From the NCBI GenBank assembly GCA_038046265.1, contig JBBSWN010000002.1:1-64000 (forward strand): 64,000 bases of DNA, read 5' to 3'. Positions 51,999 through 59,158 of the stretch are shown piece after piece. A program made the position numbers and the translations under genes. This DNA comes from JAGWAC01 sp038046265. Lineage in GTDB: Archaea > Nanobdellota > Nanobdellia > SCGC-AAA011-G17 > JACPIM01. The notes beneath the pieces were generated by a model. The model did no database searches and was not told where the DNA came from. It saw nothing but the letters and a program-made list of their open reading frames with translations. The first letter of the stretch is position 1. Each line of letters starts with the position of its first letter.

Positions 51999-52679
51999 AT
52001 GGACTTAGATGAAAAAGAGAAGATAAAACAATCCTTTCTAAAGGTCAAGGAAGACATGGAAAGCCTAAAAACCCAATTAAATGAGGTTAAAAGCCTTATA
52101 ACTGAATTAATAAAAAACCAAAATTCTGAACAAAAATTAGATTCAAAACCAGAAACAACACAAGAAGTTCCATCAGAAATGAGTTCCACAGGAAATCAAG
52201 GGGTCTATACAAACATTCATTCATTCATTCATTCACATATGCATTCATTCAACAAACATTCAGCAAACATTCAACAAACAAATATGCAAACAAACCCCCA
52301 AATTAACTCTCACTTAGCCAAACAAACCCAGCAATTTCCAAAAGAATGGTCTCAAGCGAACTTAACTGACATCGATTCGATGTTCCTAACTCTCACAAAA
52401 GGGGAATTTTTGTGTTTTCTTACTATTTTCCAACTTGAGGAAGATCTAAATCGAGGAGTTTCCTATTTAGAACTCTCACGACAACTATCTTTATCAGAAG
52501 GCTGTATTAGAACTTATGTCTCACAAATGCTAAAAAAAGCCGTTCCTTTACAAAAAATTCGTTTAAACAATAAACTTACACTCCTTTTAATTGACAAGTC
52601 GTTTAGGTCTTTAAATCTCAAGCTTCGTTTAATGAATTTATTCTCTCGTTCAGATCCAACTCAAACTACACTCTATTAA
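51999..52679 (+). CDS. Coiled-coil plus winged-helix-like DNA-binding protein with a tetranucleotide repeat
   Basis: Residues 1-50 form a coiled coil (KVKEDMESLKTQLNEVKSLI). A low-complexity middle rich in H, N and Q follows, encoded partly by five ATTC repeats (52215-52234). The C-terminal 90 residues hold a helix-turn-helix-like unit (GVSYLELSRQLSLSEGCIRT then YVSQMLKKA). It resembles in layout the next gene at 52882, suggesting related regulators. A change of ATTC copy number would shift the frame and remove the DNA-binding end. Confidence 0.66.
   Translation: MDLDEKEKIKQSFLKVKEDMESLKTQLNEVKSLITELIKNQNSEQKLDSKPETTQEVPSEMSSTGNQGVYTNIHSFIHSHMHSFNKHSANIQQTNMQTNPQINSHLAKQTQQFPKEWSQANLTDIDSMFLTLTKGEFLCFLTIFQLEEDLNRGVSYLELSRQLSLSEGCIRTYVSQMLKKAVPLQKIRLNNKLTLLLIDKSFRSLNLKLRLMNLFSRSDPTQTTLY
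52215..52234 (+). repeat. Tandem (ATTC)5 repeat within a coding region
   Basis: Five exact ATTC units lie between the coiled coil and DNA-binding parts of the regulator gene. The surrounding 80 bases hold further imperfect copies. Confidence 0.9.
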
Positions 52680-52777
52680 TATTATTCGGAACTTTTTTTC
52701 TTTTTCATATATAACAATCTAAATCCGAAATTCTAGCAAATTCTTTCAAAATAATTACTTAAAATAATGAAACGAGA

Positions 52778-52834
52778 CGTCACTGACGTCAGTGACGCGT
52801 CAGTGACGCCACAGGAACTTCCAGTGACGCGTCA
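52778..52834. promoter_or_regulatory. GC-rich palindrome and iteron-like repeats upstream of a winged-helix gene
   Basis: CGTCACTGACGTCAGTGACG (52778-52797) is a perfect 20-bp palindrome. CAGTGACGCGTCA occurs at 52790-52802 and again at 52822-52834, exactly 32 bases apart (about three helical turns), with another CAGTGACGC at 52801-52809. The cluster stands out by its GC content and lies just before a TATA-like TTTATTTAAA (about 52847-52856) and ATG 52882. It looks like an operator array for the flanking DNA-binding proteins, or an iteron-type origin. Confidence 0.75.
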
Positions 52835-52881
52835 TACTAACAGAAATTTATTTAAACAAGGTAATCTTTCAAAATTATCAA

Positions 52882-53508
52882 ATGTGGTGGTTATTTACAA
52901 ATAAAAAGAGGGAAACAACTAGTTCTCATGACATTCATATATTTAGTAAAGTGAAAACTATGGAAGAAAACTTAAAAAATTCTTTTTTTAATATCAAGAA
53001 AGATATTCATAAAGTAAACAATATTGTTTTTTCTCATGATGATAAATTAAATCATCTAAAAGAACGTGTTCATTATCTAGAAAATGTAATAAGAAACCTA
53101 AACTCCTTAGATTCTGTTGAAGATCCAAAAGAGAAGTCTAATAAAAAAGAAAGCCCTGAGCAACCAGTAATCAATACAGCAGGAATTTCTATATCTAATC
53201 CAGTAATTAAATGGGAGGATCTAACAAATATTCAGCAAAGTCTATTTATGAGATTAGGATTATTACACATAGAGTCTGGCCAGAGAAGAATAGCTATGAA
53301 GCATCTTGCTGAAGAATTATATCCAGAAAAAACATATAATGATGTAAGATCAATGATTTCAGACTACGTCAATTTGTTAAATGAGCACGGATTAATCAAA
53401 AAAACCAGGAAAGGAAGGCAAATTTTCATTTCAGTAACAGAAAAAGGTTCTATTTTTTATGATAAAGCTAAAAGAAAGAAGCTTTTGGATGTTTTAAAGA
53501 AGCACTAA
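52882..53508 (+). CDS. Coiled-coil winged-helix regulator
   Basis: The N-terminal 70 residues are helical (EENLKNSFFNIKKDIHKVNN, HDDKLNHLKERVHYLENVI). A winged helix follows (LFMRLGLLHIESGQRRIAMK, HLAEELYPEKTYNDVRSMIS, LLNEHGLIKKTRKGRQIFIS), ending like a MarR- or PadR-type wing. The strong operator-like repeats upstream suggest self-regulation. Confidence 0.76.
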   Translation: MWWLFTNKKRETTSSHDIHIFSKVKTMEENLKNSFFNIKKDIHKVNNIVFSHDDKLNHLKERVHYLENVIRNLNSLDSVEDPKEKSNKKESPEQPVINTAGISISNPVIKWEDLTNIQQSLFMRLGLLHIESGQRRIAMKHLAEELYPEKTYNDVRSMISDYVNLLNEHGLIKKTRKGRQIFISVTEKGSIFYDKAKRKKLLDVLKKH

Positions 53509-53937
53509 TTACTTAGTTAAATATTCTAAACCATCAAGTACTGCTTGTTTAACATTAGGGAGAAGATTATATTTATCTAAATCATGTATTTTAGTCCAAA
53601 AAGGTTCGGTTTCATCGGTCTTTCTTAATTTTCCAGACCAAGATTTACAAATAAAAACTCTAAATGAAAAAGTTCTTGTATCTTCTTTCCTTTTAATTTC
53701 GCCGAAGTAAAGTTTAGGAAGGGGTTTTAGGTGTTCTTTATTTGTAACTAAACCAGTTTCTTCACTAAGCTCTCTAACAGCTGCCTCAATTTCAGACTCT
53801 TTTTCTTCTAATTTCCCAGCTGGCAGTCCACAAATATCATTTAAGTGACTTGCAGCCTTCCCGTGTTTTACTAACAAAATCTCTTCATTATTTTTTCTAT
53901 AAACTAAAACTCCAACTGAAGGAGTAATATCAGGCAT
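53509..53937 (-). CDS. Nudix hydrolase
   Basis: The Nudix box is complete: GKLEEKESEIEAAVRELSEE followed by TGL. The 142-residue protein begins PDITPSVGVLVYRKNNEEIL. It converges with the regulator gene. Substrate is not evident. Confidence 0.9.
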   Translation of the reverse strand: MPDITPSVGVLVYRKNNEEILLVKHGKAASHLNDICGLPAGKLEEKESEIEAAVRELSEETGLVTNKEHLKPLPKLYFGEIKRKEDTRTFSFRVFICKSWSGKLRKTDETEPFWTKIHDLDKYNLLPNVKQAVLDGLEYLTK

Positions 53938-54009
53938 CTTGGTGAAGAATGGAATTGTTTATTTATTTAAAACTTTTGAGAGAAAAAATTCAATTAAAAA
54001 TTAAAACAT

Positions 54010-54957
54010 TTAATCAAGTTTTTTCTCCCATATATCTCCAGCTTTTTCAAAAGTTCGCCAGTTTATTTTTGCTTCGATCTTATTAACACATTCGACAACA
54101 TTCTTTTTTATATCTGTTTCAAAAAAACGCATCACAATCCACCCATTTTTCTTTAGAAATTCATCTTTTCTAGCATCTCTTGTTATCTTTTCTTGTTGTA
54201 TCTTTCCAAGCCTTTCAAAATTTTCACGATTATATATTCCAGGATTCGCATGCCAATAATCTCCATCACATTCCACAATAATTTTCTGGTTTGGTAATGC
54301 AAAATCACAGACAAATTTTTTAAGTCTATATTGGGAGGTAAAGAAAAATCCTCGTTTATTCATCTCCTCAAACATTATTTTCTCTATTTTTGTATGATGA
54401 AAGGGAAACCTTCCATTTCTTATTCTTTCTATAATTAATTCTCTTGATCTCACAGAAGTTAACTGTTTTAATTTTCTTGCTTTATTTTTTCCAAATATTT
54501 CTTCCCAAGTCTTACCATATGCTGGGTGTTTTTCACCTTTTAATGAGTTGATATACCAAGTTTTAGATTTAATTTGAATATTGTTTTCTTTCATTAGCTT
54601 AACTATTATGAGCCTATCAAAACCCAAAACCTTTCCCACTTTTATCAGACTCATATTTTGCTCAAAATATAACTGATTTAAAATATTTTTAATTGGTTTC
54701 CTATATTGTACCTCTAATTCCTGAATTTTATTTTGCCTTTTCTTTTCATATACCTGTCTAATAATTTCAGCATAATTTTTAATATTGCGTCGAGCTGTTA
54801 TTAGATTTTTATTCCAATTAGAGTCTCTTTTCATCCTTTCTTTCATAGATTCTGATTTTGTTCGTCGTTTTATACCCAACTTACTTAGATGAAGTTCGAT
54901 TGTTGTTTTTGGAATTTGTAATTCAGAAGCAATTTTCCTTATAACTCTTTCTAAATA
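54010..54957 (-). CDS. DUF559/Vsr-like endonuclease with NUMOD-like motif; start missing
   Basis: The C-terminal nuclease has KFVCDFALPNQKIIVECDGD and YWHANPG, then FLKKNGWIVMRFFE, the pattern of DUF559 and very-short-patch-repair-like folds. The middle has a NUMOD3-like HPAYGKTWEEIFGKNKARK, as in homing endonucleases. A TTG start at 54879 is the first usual one, but the same frame upstream, to a TAG near 54960, encodes a helix-turn-helix (VIRKIASELQIPKTTIELHL) that plainly belongs to the protein. No start codon lies in that segment, so the gene is 5'-truncated, frameshifted or uses an unusual start. Confidence 0.75.
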   Translation of the reverse strand, partial: YLERVIRKIASELQIPKTTIELHLSKLGIKRRTKSESMKERMKRDSNWNKNLITARRNIKNYAEIIRQVYEKKRQNKIQELEVQYRKPIKNILNQLYFEQNMSLIKVGKVLGFDRLIIVKLMKENNIQIKSKTWYINSLKGEKHPAYGKTWEEIFGKNKARKLKQLTSVRSRELIIERIRNGRFPFHHTKIEKIMFEEMNKRGFFFTSQYRLKKFVCDFALPNQKIIVECDGDYWHANPGIYNRENFERLGKIQQEKITRDARKDEFLKKNGWIVMRFFETDIKKNVVECVNKIEAKINWRTFEKAGDIWEKKLD

Positions 54958-55021
54958 GGTCTATAAGCCCTATAAACACATTTCGTAAAGGTTATAAACA
55001 ATTACGCATAATGCATACTAC

Positions 55022-55870
55022 ATGAACTTGCAAGAAGAGTTTGAAAATTTAATAAAAAAACTAGAAATAGAACTTAAAATCAAGGGATTTACAAAAGCCA
55101 CTATTTCTACATATAAAAGACATTGTTTAGAATTTTTAAAATTTGTCAATAAAGAACCTATAAAAGTTTCTGTTGATGATGTTAAGGCTTATCAGGCAAA
55201 TCTTTCTGATAAAGGATTAAAGACTTCAAGCGTCATTTTGAAATTATCTTCAATTAAATTTTTATTCCACGAGGTTATCGGATACGAATTAATTAATCAA
55301 AAAGTTAAATATCCTAAAAGAGAAAAGAAAATACCCGATGCTTTAACAAAAGAGGAGATCAAAAGATTATTTTCTGTTGTTTCTAATAAAAAGCACTTAT
55401 TACTATTGAAATTTATGTATGGTTCGGGATTGAGGGTTGCAGAATGTGTATCATTTAAGCTAAAAGATATGAATTTTGATGAATGTATTGCTAAAGTCAT
55501 AGCTGGTAAAGGAAATAAGCAAAGAATGATTATTTTATCTAAAGACTTCATGAATGAAGCTAAATTTTATTCAGAAAAAAGAAAAATGAAATCAGAGTAT
55601 TTATTTCCGACAAAAAATAATCCAAATAAACCTATTACAACAAGAATGGCTCAAAAAGTTATAGAAAAAGCAGCTAAAGATGCTGGTTTTGATAAGAGAA
55701 TTTACTGCCACATTCTAAGAAGTAGTTTTGCAACACATTTATTAGAGGGTGGGACTAATATTAGGTATATCCAAGAATTGCTCGGTCATGCCGATCTTTC
55801 AACGACCCAAAGGTACACTAAAGTTAATACTGAGCAACTTAAAAAAATAAAAAGTCCACTAGATAATTAG
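55022..55870 (+). CDS. xerA: Tyrosine recombinase, XerA-like
   Basis: All six catalytic residues are visible: R138 (GSGLRVAE), K163 (AGKGNKQR), H230 and R233 (CHILRSSF), H256 (ELLGHADLS), and Y265 (TTQRYTKV). The N-terminal core-binding domain starts about residue 10. Length of 282 is right for archaeal XerA, which resolves chromosome dimers, but the accessory neighbours also allow an integrase role. It is divergent from the endonuclease gene. I could not identify a dif-like site. Confidence 0.93.
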   Translation: MNLQEEFENLIKKLEIELKIKGFTKATISTYKRHCLEFLKFVNKEPIKVSVDDVKAYQANLSDKGLKTSSVILKLSSIKFLFHEVIGYELINQKVKYPKREKKIPDALTKEEIKRLFSVVSNKKHLLLLKFMYGSGLRVAECVSFKLKDMNFDECIAKVIAGKGNKQRMIILSKDFMNEAKFYSEKRKMKSEYLFPTKNNPNKPITTRMAQKVIEKAAKDAGFDKRIYCHILRSSFATHLLEGGTNIRYIQELLGHADLSTTQRYTKVNTEQLKKIKSPLDN

Positions 55871-55933
55871 TTTAATCTTAGCTCAAAACATTTAATCTTA
55901 TAATAAGCTACTAAATTCTAAACAAAGATTAAA
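55871..55933. repeat. Short direct and inverted repeats after the recombinase gene
   Basis: TTTAATCTTA occurs at 55871-55880 and 55891-55900, 20 bases apart. The inverse AAGATTAAA lies at 55925-55933. They directly follow the recombinase stop and could be recombination or regulatory sites; the AT-rich context makes chance possible. Confidence 0.4.
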
Positions 55934-56006
55934 ACTTATAATCAAATAAGAAGATCAAAATATTTAATCAAAAATCAAATAATTAGCCAAGTAAAAATTT
56001 TCTCTT

Positions 56007-56040
56007 TTTTCCGTAAACGCTTTTTTTAAAAGGGTTTTAA
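56007..56040 (-). repeat. Stop-codon palindromic repeat, type A copy 6
   Basis: TTTTCCGTAAACGCTTTT then TTTAAAAGGGTTTTAA covers the stop codon (56037-56039) of the following minus-strand gene. Arms AAAC-G-CTTTT and AAAAG-G-GTTT show the family's G-G mismatch. Confidence 0.72.
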
Positions 56041-56699
56041 GCTACTTTTCTTTCAAGTTGTCCAAAACCTCTATTGAGTAAATGCAAAGGCAGAATTTTT
56101 CTTGTCAATCCACTAGAATCTCTTAATAATCTTGTTACTTCTTCAGATTTTTCTTCATCAACAGATAAAATTTCTTGTGTTGGTGTGAGTTGTGGTGAAA
56201 TAGCCCTTAAAAAATAAGCTATTGTATCTGCTAAATATAATGCTCTTTTAGTTAGGTCTCCCTTTACAACAAAACGAACAGAAGAAGAATCCTCATCATA
56301 ACCAAGTTTCTCTAAATAGTTAACTAATTCTTTTTTAATTCCTAAACAATCTTCTCCATCTATTTCAACTATAATTTTTTTGTCTGTGAAAACCCCAAGC
56401 TCTTTAGTTAAATAAATTGTTTCTCCTATCATAGAAGTCACAGTTCGAAAATATTTTTCTCTAAAAGAGCCTTTGCTAGCAGGATCTAAAATAAAAGTTC
56501 TAAACAAGAATCCACGGAATCTGCCGTAAAGTTCAAGTGGGCTTGCCTCATCCTCCATCCTTTTGTTAAATTCTTTATCTCTGTTAGTAACATTTCCGCT
56601 GTTAGACATTGTGCTGGAAGCAACATAAATATAACGAGAAAAACTCTGGTCTCTAGTTCTGTCAATTATGCTTTCGTCTACACCAATAGTTAAGGGCAT
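56037..56699 (-). CDS. Hypothetical protein, possible RNase H-fold (DUF3800-like)
   Basis: It begins MPLTIGVDESIIDRTRDQSF, with an acidic residue on a first beta strand, has KKIIVEIDGEDCLGIKKELV in the middle and ALYLADTIAYFLRAISPQ near the end. This spacing of acidic residues resembles DUF3800-type RNase H-like proteins, but the match is weak. GGGGGT four bases before the ATG is a strong ribosome-binding site. Confidence 0.6.
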   Translation of the reverse strand: MPLTIGVDESIIDRTRDQSFSRYIYVASSTMSNSGNVTNRDKEFNKRMEDEASPLELYGRFRGFLFRTFILDPASKGSFREKYFRTVTSMIGETIYLTKELGVFTDKKIIVEIDGEDCLGIKKELVNYLEKLGYDEDSSSVRFVVKGDLTKRALYLADTIAYFLRAISPQLTPTQEILSVDEEKSEEVTRLLRDSSGLTRKILPLHLLNRGFGQLERKVA

Positions 56700-56859
56700 A
56701 AAACCCCCAAGAATTTTTTAAAAATCGAAAAATGAGCGAACTCCCCATAAGAAAACCCAGAACTACACCCCATTTTTTTCTGAGTGAAGAAACCCATGAA
56801 TATAAGATAATTTTACTAATATTCTTTTCCTTAAATACTCTTTGTTTTCGCGTTTTCGT

Positions 56860-56890
56860 TTTTTGGTGAAGCTTTTTTCAAAAAAAGTTC
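56860..56890. repeat. Intergenic palindromic repeat (type C)
   Basis: TTTTTGGTGAAGCTTTTTTC followed by AAAAAAAGTTC matches the family and lies in a 240-base gap between divergent genes. Confidence 0.55.
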
Positions 56891-56939
56891 TAATAACAAC
56901 ATTTAAAAACAAAAGAATAATTTATATCTTAAATTAGAG

Positions 56940-57191
56940 GTGATATTTATTCCGATAGGTGATTGGTTTTTAGCAAGAAGTGAAGCTTTTAAAGTTCTGA
57001 TGATGAAGTTCAGAGACCATAAAATACATACTAAAACAGCTTTCTCTAAAGTAAAATCAAAACACAATAATTACGATCAGACATTAAGAGAGCACAAAGA
57101 AAGAATTGAAGAACTTGAAAAAATAATGTTATCTTTAAAAGAAGTCACTCCATTTAGAATAAAAAAGAAAAAACAAAATAATGATTATTAA
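56940..57191 (+). CDS. Small coiled-coil protein, 83 aa or slightly shorter
   Basis: The protein has a short hydrophobic start (IFIPIGDWFLARSEAFKVLM) and a charged coiled coil (TLREHKERIEELEKIMLSL) with a KKKK tail. The perfect ribosome-binding sequence AGAGGTGAT (56936-56944) overlaps the GTG at 56940, so initiation may really be at ATT 56949 or a nearby codon. Its stop codon abuts a type B palindrome. Confidence 0.62.
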   Translation: MIFIPIGDWFLARSEAFKVLMMKFRDHKIHTKTAFSKVKSKHNNYDQTLREHKERIEELEKIMLSLKEVTPFRIKKKKQNNDY

Positions 57192-57210
57192 TAAGAACCA
57201 AGGTTCTTAT
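57191..57210. repeat. Stop-codon palindrome, type B copy 3
   Basis: ATAAGAACCAAGGTTCTTAT begins on the last base of the stop codon of the preceding plus-strand gene and is followed by CATCTCCTAA. Type A-like TTCTTCCGTGAACGC comes next (57221-57235), in the orientation of the convergent gene. Confidence 0.85.
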
Positions 57211-57258
57211 CATCTCCTAATTCTTCCGTGAACGCTTTTTTATTAAACTTTTCTCAAG

Positions 57259-57298
57259 TTAGTTTTTTGCTAAAGCTTTTTCCTAAAAAGCTTTCTCT
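57259..57298 (-). repeat. Palindromic repeat at the Toprim gene stop codon (type C)
   Basis: AAAGCTTTTT (57272-57281) and AAAAAGCTTT (57285-57294) form a perfect 10-bp stem with loop CCT. The stop codon (57283-57285) straddles the loop. Thirty-eight of 40 bases match the in-gene copy at 21949-21988. Confidence 0.88.
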
Positions 57299-57669
57299 AT
57301 TCCTTCAATACAGCTCACTTTAGTATTCCTCATCAAAAATTCCCTGAAATACTTGTCAATTTTAACACCATTTCTTTGAAAATTATTTTTCAGAAAACCA
57401 TATAACTTTTTTCCTTCCTTGTCAAAATCAGTTAATATAACAACTTCATCTGTCATTTCAGCAACATCCTCAATAACTTTATACAAAGGCCCGTTTATAG
57501 TTACAATATTTTTCACACCTAAAGAAATCAATGCTGCTTTGTCTTTTTTACCCTCAACTATAATCACTTTATCTGTATTTTGTATTTTTTCTTTCCACTC
57601 TTCTTTGTCTTTTATCACAGATATCACCTTTTCTTTTTTTTCAAATTTCTCTCTAGAACTAGTTTTCAT
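57283..57669 (-). CDS. Toprim-domain protein
   Basis: The Toprim signatures are VIIVEGKKDKAALISLGVKN with the catalytic glutamate and VVILTDFDKEGKKLYGFL with DxD. At 128 residues it is a stand-alone domain like those of DnaG-type or RNase M5-type proteins; archaeal small Toprim proteins are of uncertain role in RNA or DNA processing. The last residues (GIEKAF) are encoded by the dispersed repeat. Confidence 0.88.
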   Translation of the reverse strand: MKTSSREKFEKKEKVISVIKDKEEWKEKIQNTDKVIIVEGKKDKAALISLGVKNIVTINGPLYKVIEDVAEMTDEVVILTDFDKEGKKLYGFLKNNFQRNGVKIDKYFREFLMRNTKVSCIEGIEKAF

Positions 57670-57761
57670 TTCACTTTTACTATGACAATTAACTTTAAAA
57701 ATAATTCTATTTCAAAAATTTAGATGAATATTATAGAAAGGAGACAATTCTGGAATGGTGT

Positions 57762-58403
57762 TTGGGAAATGAATTTAGTAGTCCTGGCCCTATATACGCA
57801 TATAAGCTATTTTCTCGAGAAAAAGGAAAAATTCTGGAAGTTGGATGCGGCGATTTAGGTTATAATTTTAATGTTGTGACAGATGGGGATTATTTTGTTG
57901 GTTTGGATATATCTGATGAGGCGATAAAAAAAGCTAAAAAAAATATTCGTCACAGGAAAAAACCGAGTGATTTTATAGTTGCTTCAGCTACCGACTTACC
58001 ATTTAAAGATAATTCTTTTGATTTAGTTAGTTCAATTGAAACTTTGACTTTGATGGGTGAAGATTTTTATAAAGCTCTTAAAGAAATGAAGAGAGTATCC
58101 AAAGATAAATTAATTTTTACTTTATCCCATGTTGATATTGCTAAGGCATATAATCCAGGTAAAGAACATGAATTTGTAAATAAGGGAAATTACTTTCTTG
58201 TTAATTCTTCAAAATCAGGAGATAAAGTTTTTTTCACTAAAGCAAATATTGAAACTCTTTTAGAAAAACTGGAATTAAGAATTGAAACTTTAGATGTTCT
58301 CAAAAATTTTGATGTTATTGCTCTGGCTGACTATTGGGCTGCTAATTATTGTGAATTTCCTCATGTTGATTCAAGATTTTTTATTGAAGCAAGAAAAAAA
58401 TAA
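57762..58403 (+). CDS. Class I SAM-dependent methyltransferase; start uncertain
   Basis: Motif I is KILEVGCGDLGYNF, followed by YFVGLDISDEAIKKAK (acidic end of strand 2) and FKDNSFDLVSSIETL (motif near IV). The substrate is unknown. The frame stays open upstream to 57705 and reads DEYYRKETILEWC before TTG 57762, which resembles real protein sequence. AAGGAG (57738-57743) would place initiation at ATT 57747 or CTG 57750, and the nearby ATGs (57724, 57755) are in other frames. Confidence 0.82.
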   Translation: MGNEFSSPGPIYAYKLFSREKGKILEVGCGDLGYNFNVVTDGDYFVGLDISDEAIKKAKKNIRHRKKPSDFIVASATDLPFKDNSFDLVSSIETLTLMGEDFYKALKEMKRVSKDKLIFTLSHVDIAKAYNPGKEHEFVNKGNYFLVNSSKSGDKVFFTKANIETLLEKLELRIETLDVLKNFDVIALADYWAANYCEFPHVDSRFFIEARKK

Positions 58404-58937
58404 TTAATATAATTCAGGATTTTCTAAATGTATTAAAGCAGTAACAATAGCTGGTTTAATTTGATCTTTACGATTTATTCTACCCTTAGTTAAGATCCCA
58501 ATTGTTCCTTCTGCATGCCCAACATAATTATTTTGAGTTAATTTTGTTTTCAATGCAGCCTCACTTGCATTTAATCCGTTTTTTATCATGAGGTTCATCA
58601 TCTCTTTAGGAAATTCAAAAGCTGGTGATAATCCCAAATGAATTTTTTCCCCATCAAAAATAACACAAGCACAAATATCCATAAATCCTGATTTTGAAAA
58701 GGGAACTTCTAATAACCCACTTTCAATTCCAAAACTATAGTCGCAATTTCTAAAAGAATTTTTTGCTCTATTCATAGCTCCTTCAATAGTTTCCTTTAAG
58801 GATTTAGGTTGTCCAGAAACTTGTGTTGAAACTTCTACACCAATAACTTCAGCATCTTTTAAGAAAATATAATCCTGAATAACTTCTTTAACAGCATTAA
58901 TTTTAATTTCAGCTTTTGTACCTACATTTATTTTCAT
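58404..58937 (-). CDS. DUF84/YjjX-family inosine/xanthosine triphosphatase
   Basis: The protein begins MKINVGTKAEIKINAVKEVI, the start of the NTPase fold, and contains SGQPKSLKETIEGAMNRAKN, DYSFGIESGLLE, and GHAEGTIGILTKGRINRKDQ, all typical of the DUF84 family that removes ITP and XTP from nucleotide pools. Length 177 fits. It converges directly with the methyltransferase gene. Confidence 0.9.
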   Translation of the reverse strand: MKINVGTKAEIKINAVKEVIQDYIFLKDAEVIGVEVSTQVSGQPKSLKETIEGAMNRAKNSFRNCDYSFGIESGLLEVPFSKSGFMDICACVIFDGEKIHLGLSPAFEFPKEMMNLMIKNGLNASEAALKTKLTQNNYVGHAEGTIGILTKGRINRKDQIKPAIVTALIHLENPELY

Positions 58938-58958
58938 TTTTTGGTTAAGCTTTTTTCT

Positions 58959-58985
58959 AAAAAGGTTATTTTAATTAACCTTTTT
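58959..58985 (-). terminator. Hairpin downstream of tRNA-Lys
   Basis: AAAAAGGTTA (58959-58968) and TAACCTTTTT (58976-58985) pair perfectly around a 7-base loop, about 15 bases past the tRNA 3' end, with a T run on the transcribed strand. A terminator or processing role is inferred. A type C repeat (from 58936) overlaps it. Confidence 0.5.
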
Positions 58986-58999
58986 CTCAAAGTTTAAAG

Positions 59000-59074
59000 C
59001 GGGCCCGGAGGGATTTGAACCCTCAATCTTTCGGTTAAGAGCCGAATGCTATAGCCAGGTTAAGCTACGGGCCC
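59000..59074 (-). tRNA. tRNA-Lys(CUU)
   Basis: The acceptor stem GGGCCCG pairs with CGGGCCC. The D-arm contains TAGCTTAACCTGGCTA, the anticodon stem TTCGG and CCGAA encloses loop CTCTTAA (anticodon CTT), and the T-arm is GAGGGTTCAAATCCCTC. The discriminator is G. CCA is not encoded. No intron is present. Confidence 0.97.
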
Positions 59075-59158
59075 ATAAACTAAAAATAATAAAAACCCAA
59101 TTTAAAAATTTATGCAAAGGCAAACTTATATAAATATCAACTAACTAAAAAGATTAAA

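Noticed and set aside
54958..55021. A dif-like Xer recombination site between the endonuclease and recombinase genes
   Set aside because: The repeated GTTTATA elements look like promoter TATA boxes and do not form 11-bp inverted arms with a 6-8 bp spacer.
56732..56869. A 45-codon plus-strand frame beginning MSELPIRKPRTTPHF in the gap before 56940
   Set aside because: It has an ATG and a soluble start but becomes hydrophobic and ends in a dispersed repeat; there is no ribosome-binding site and no recognisable family.
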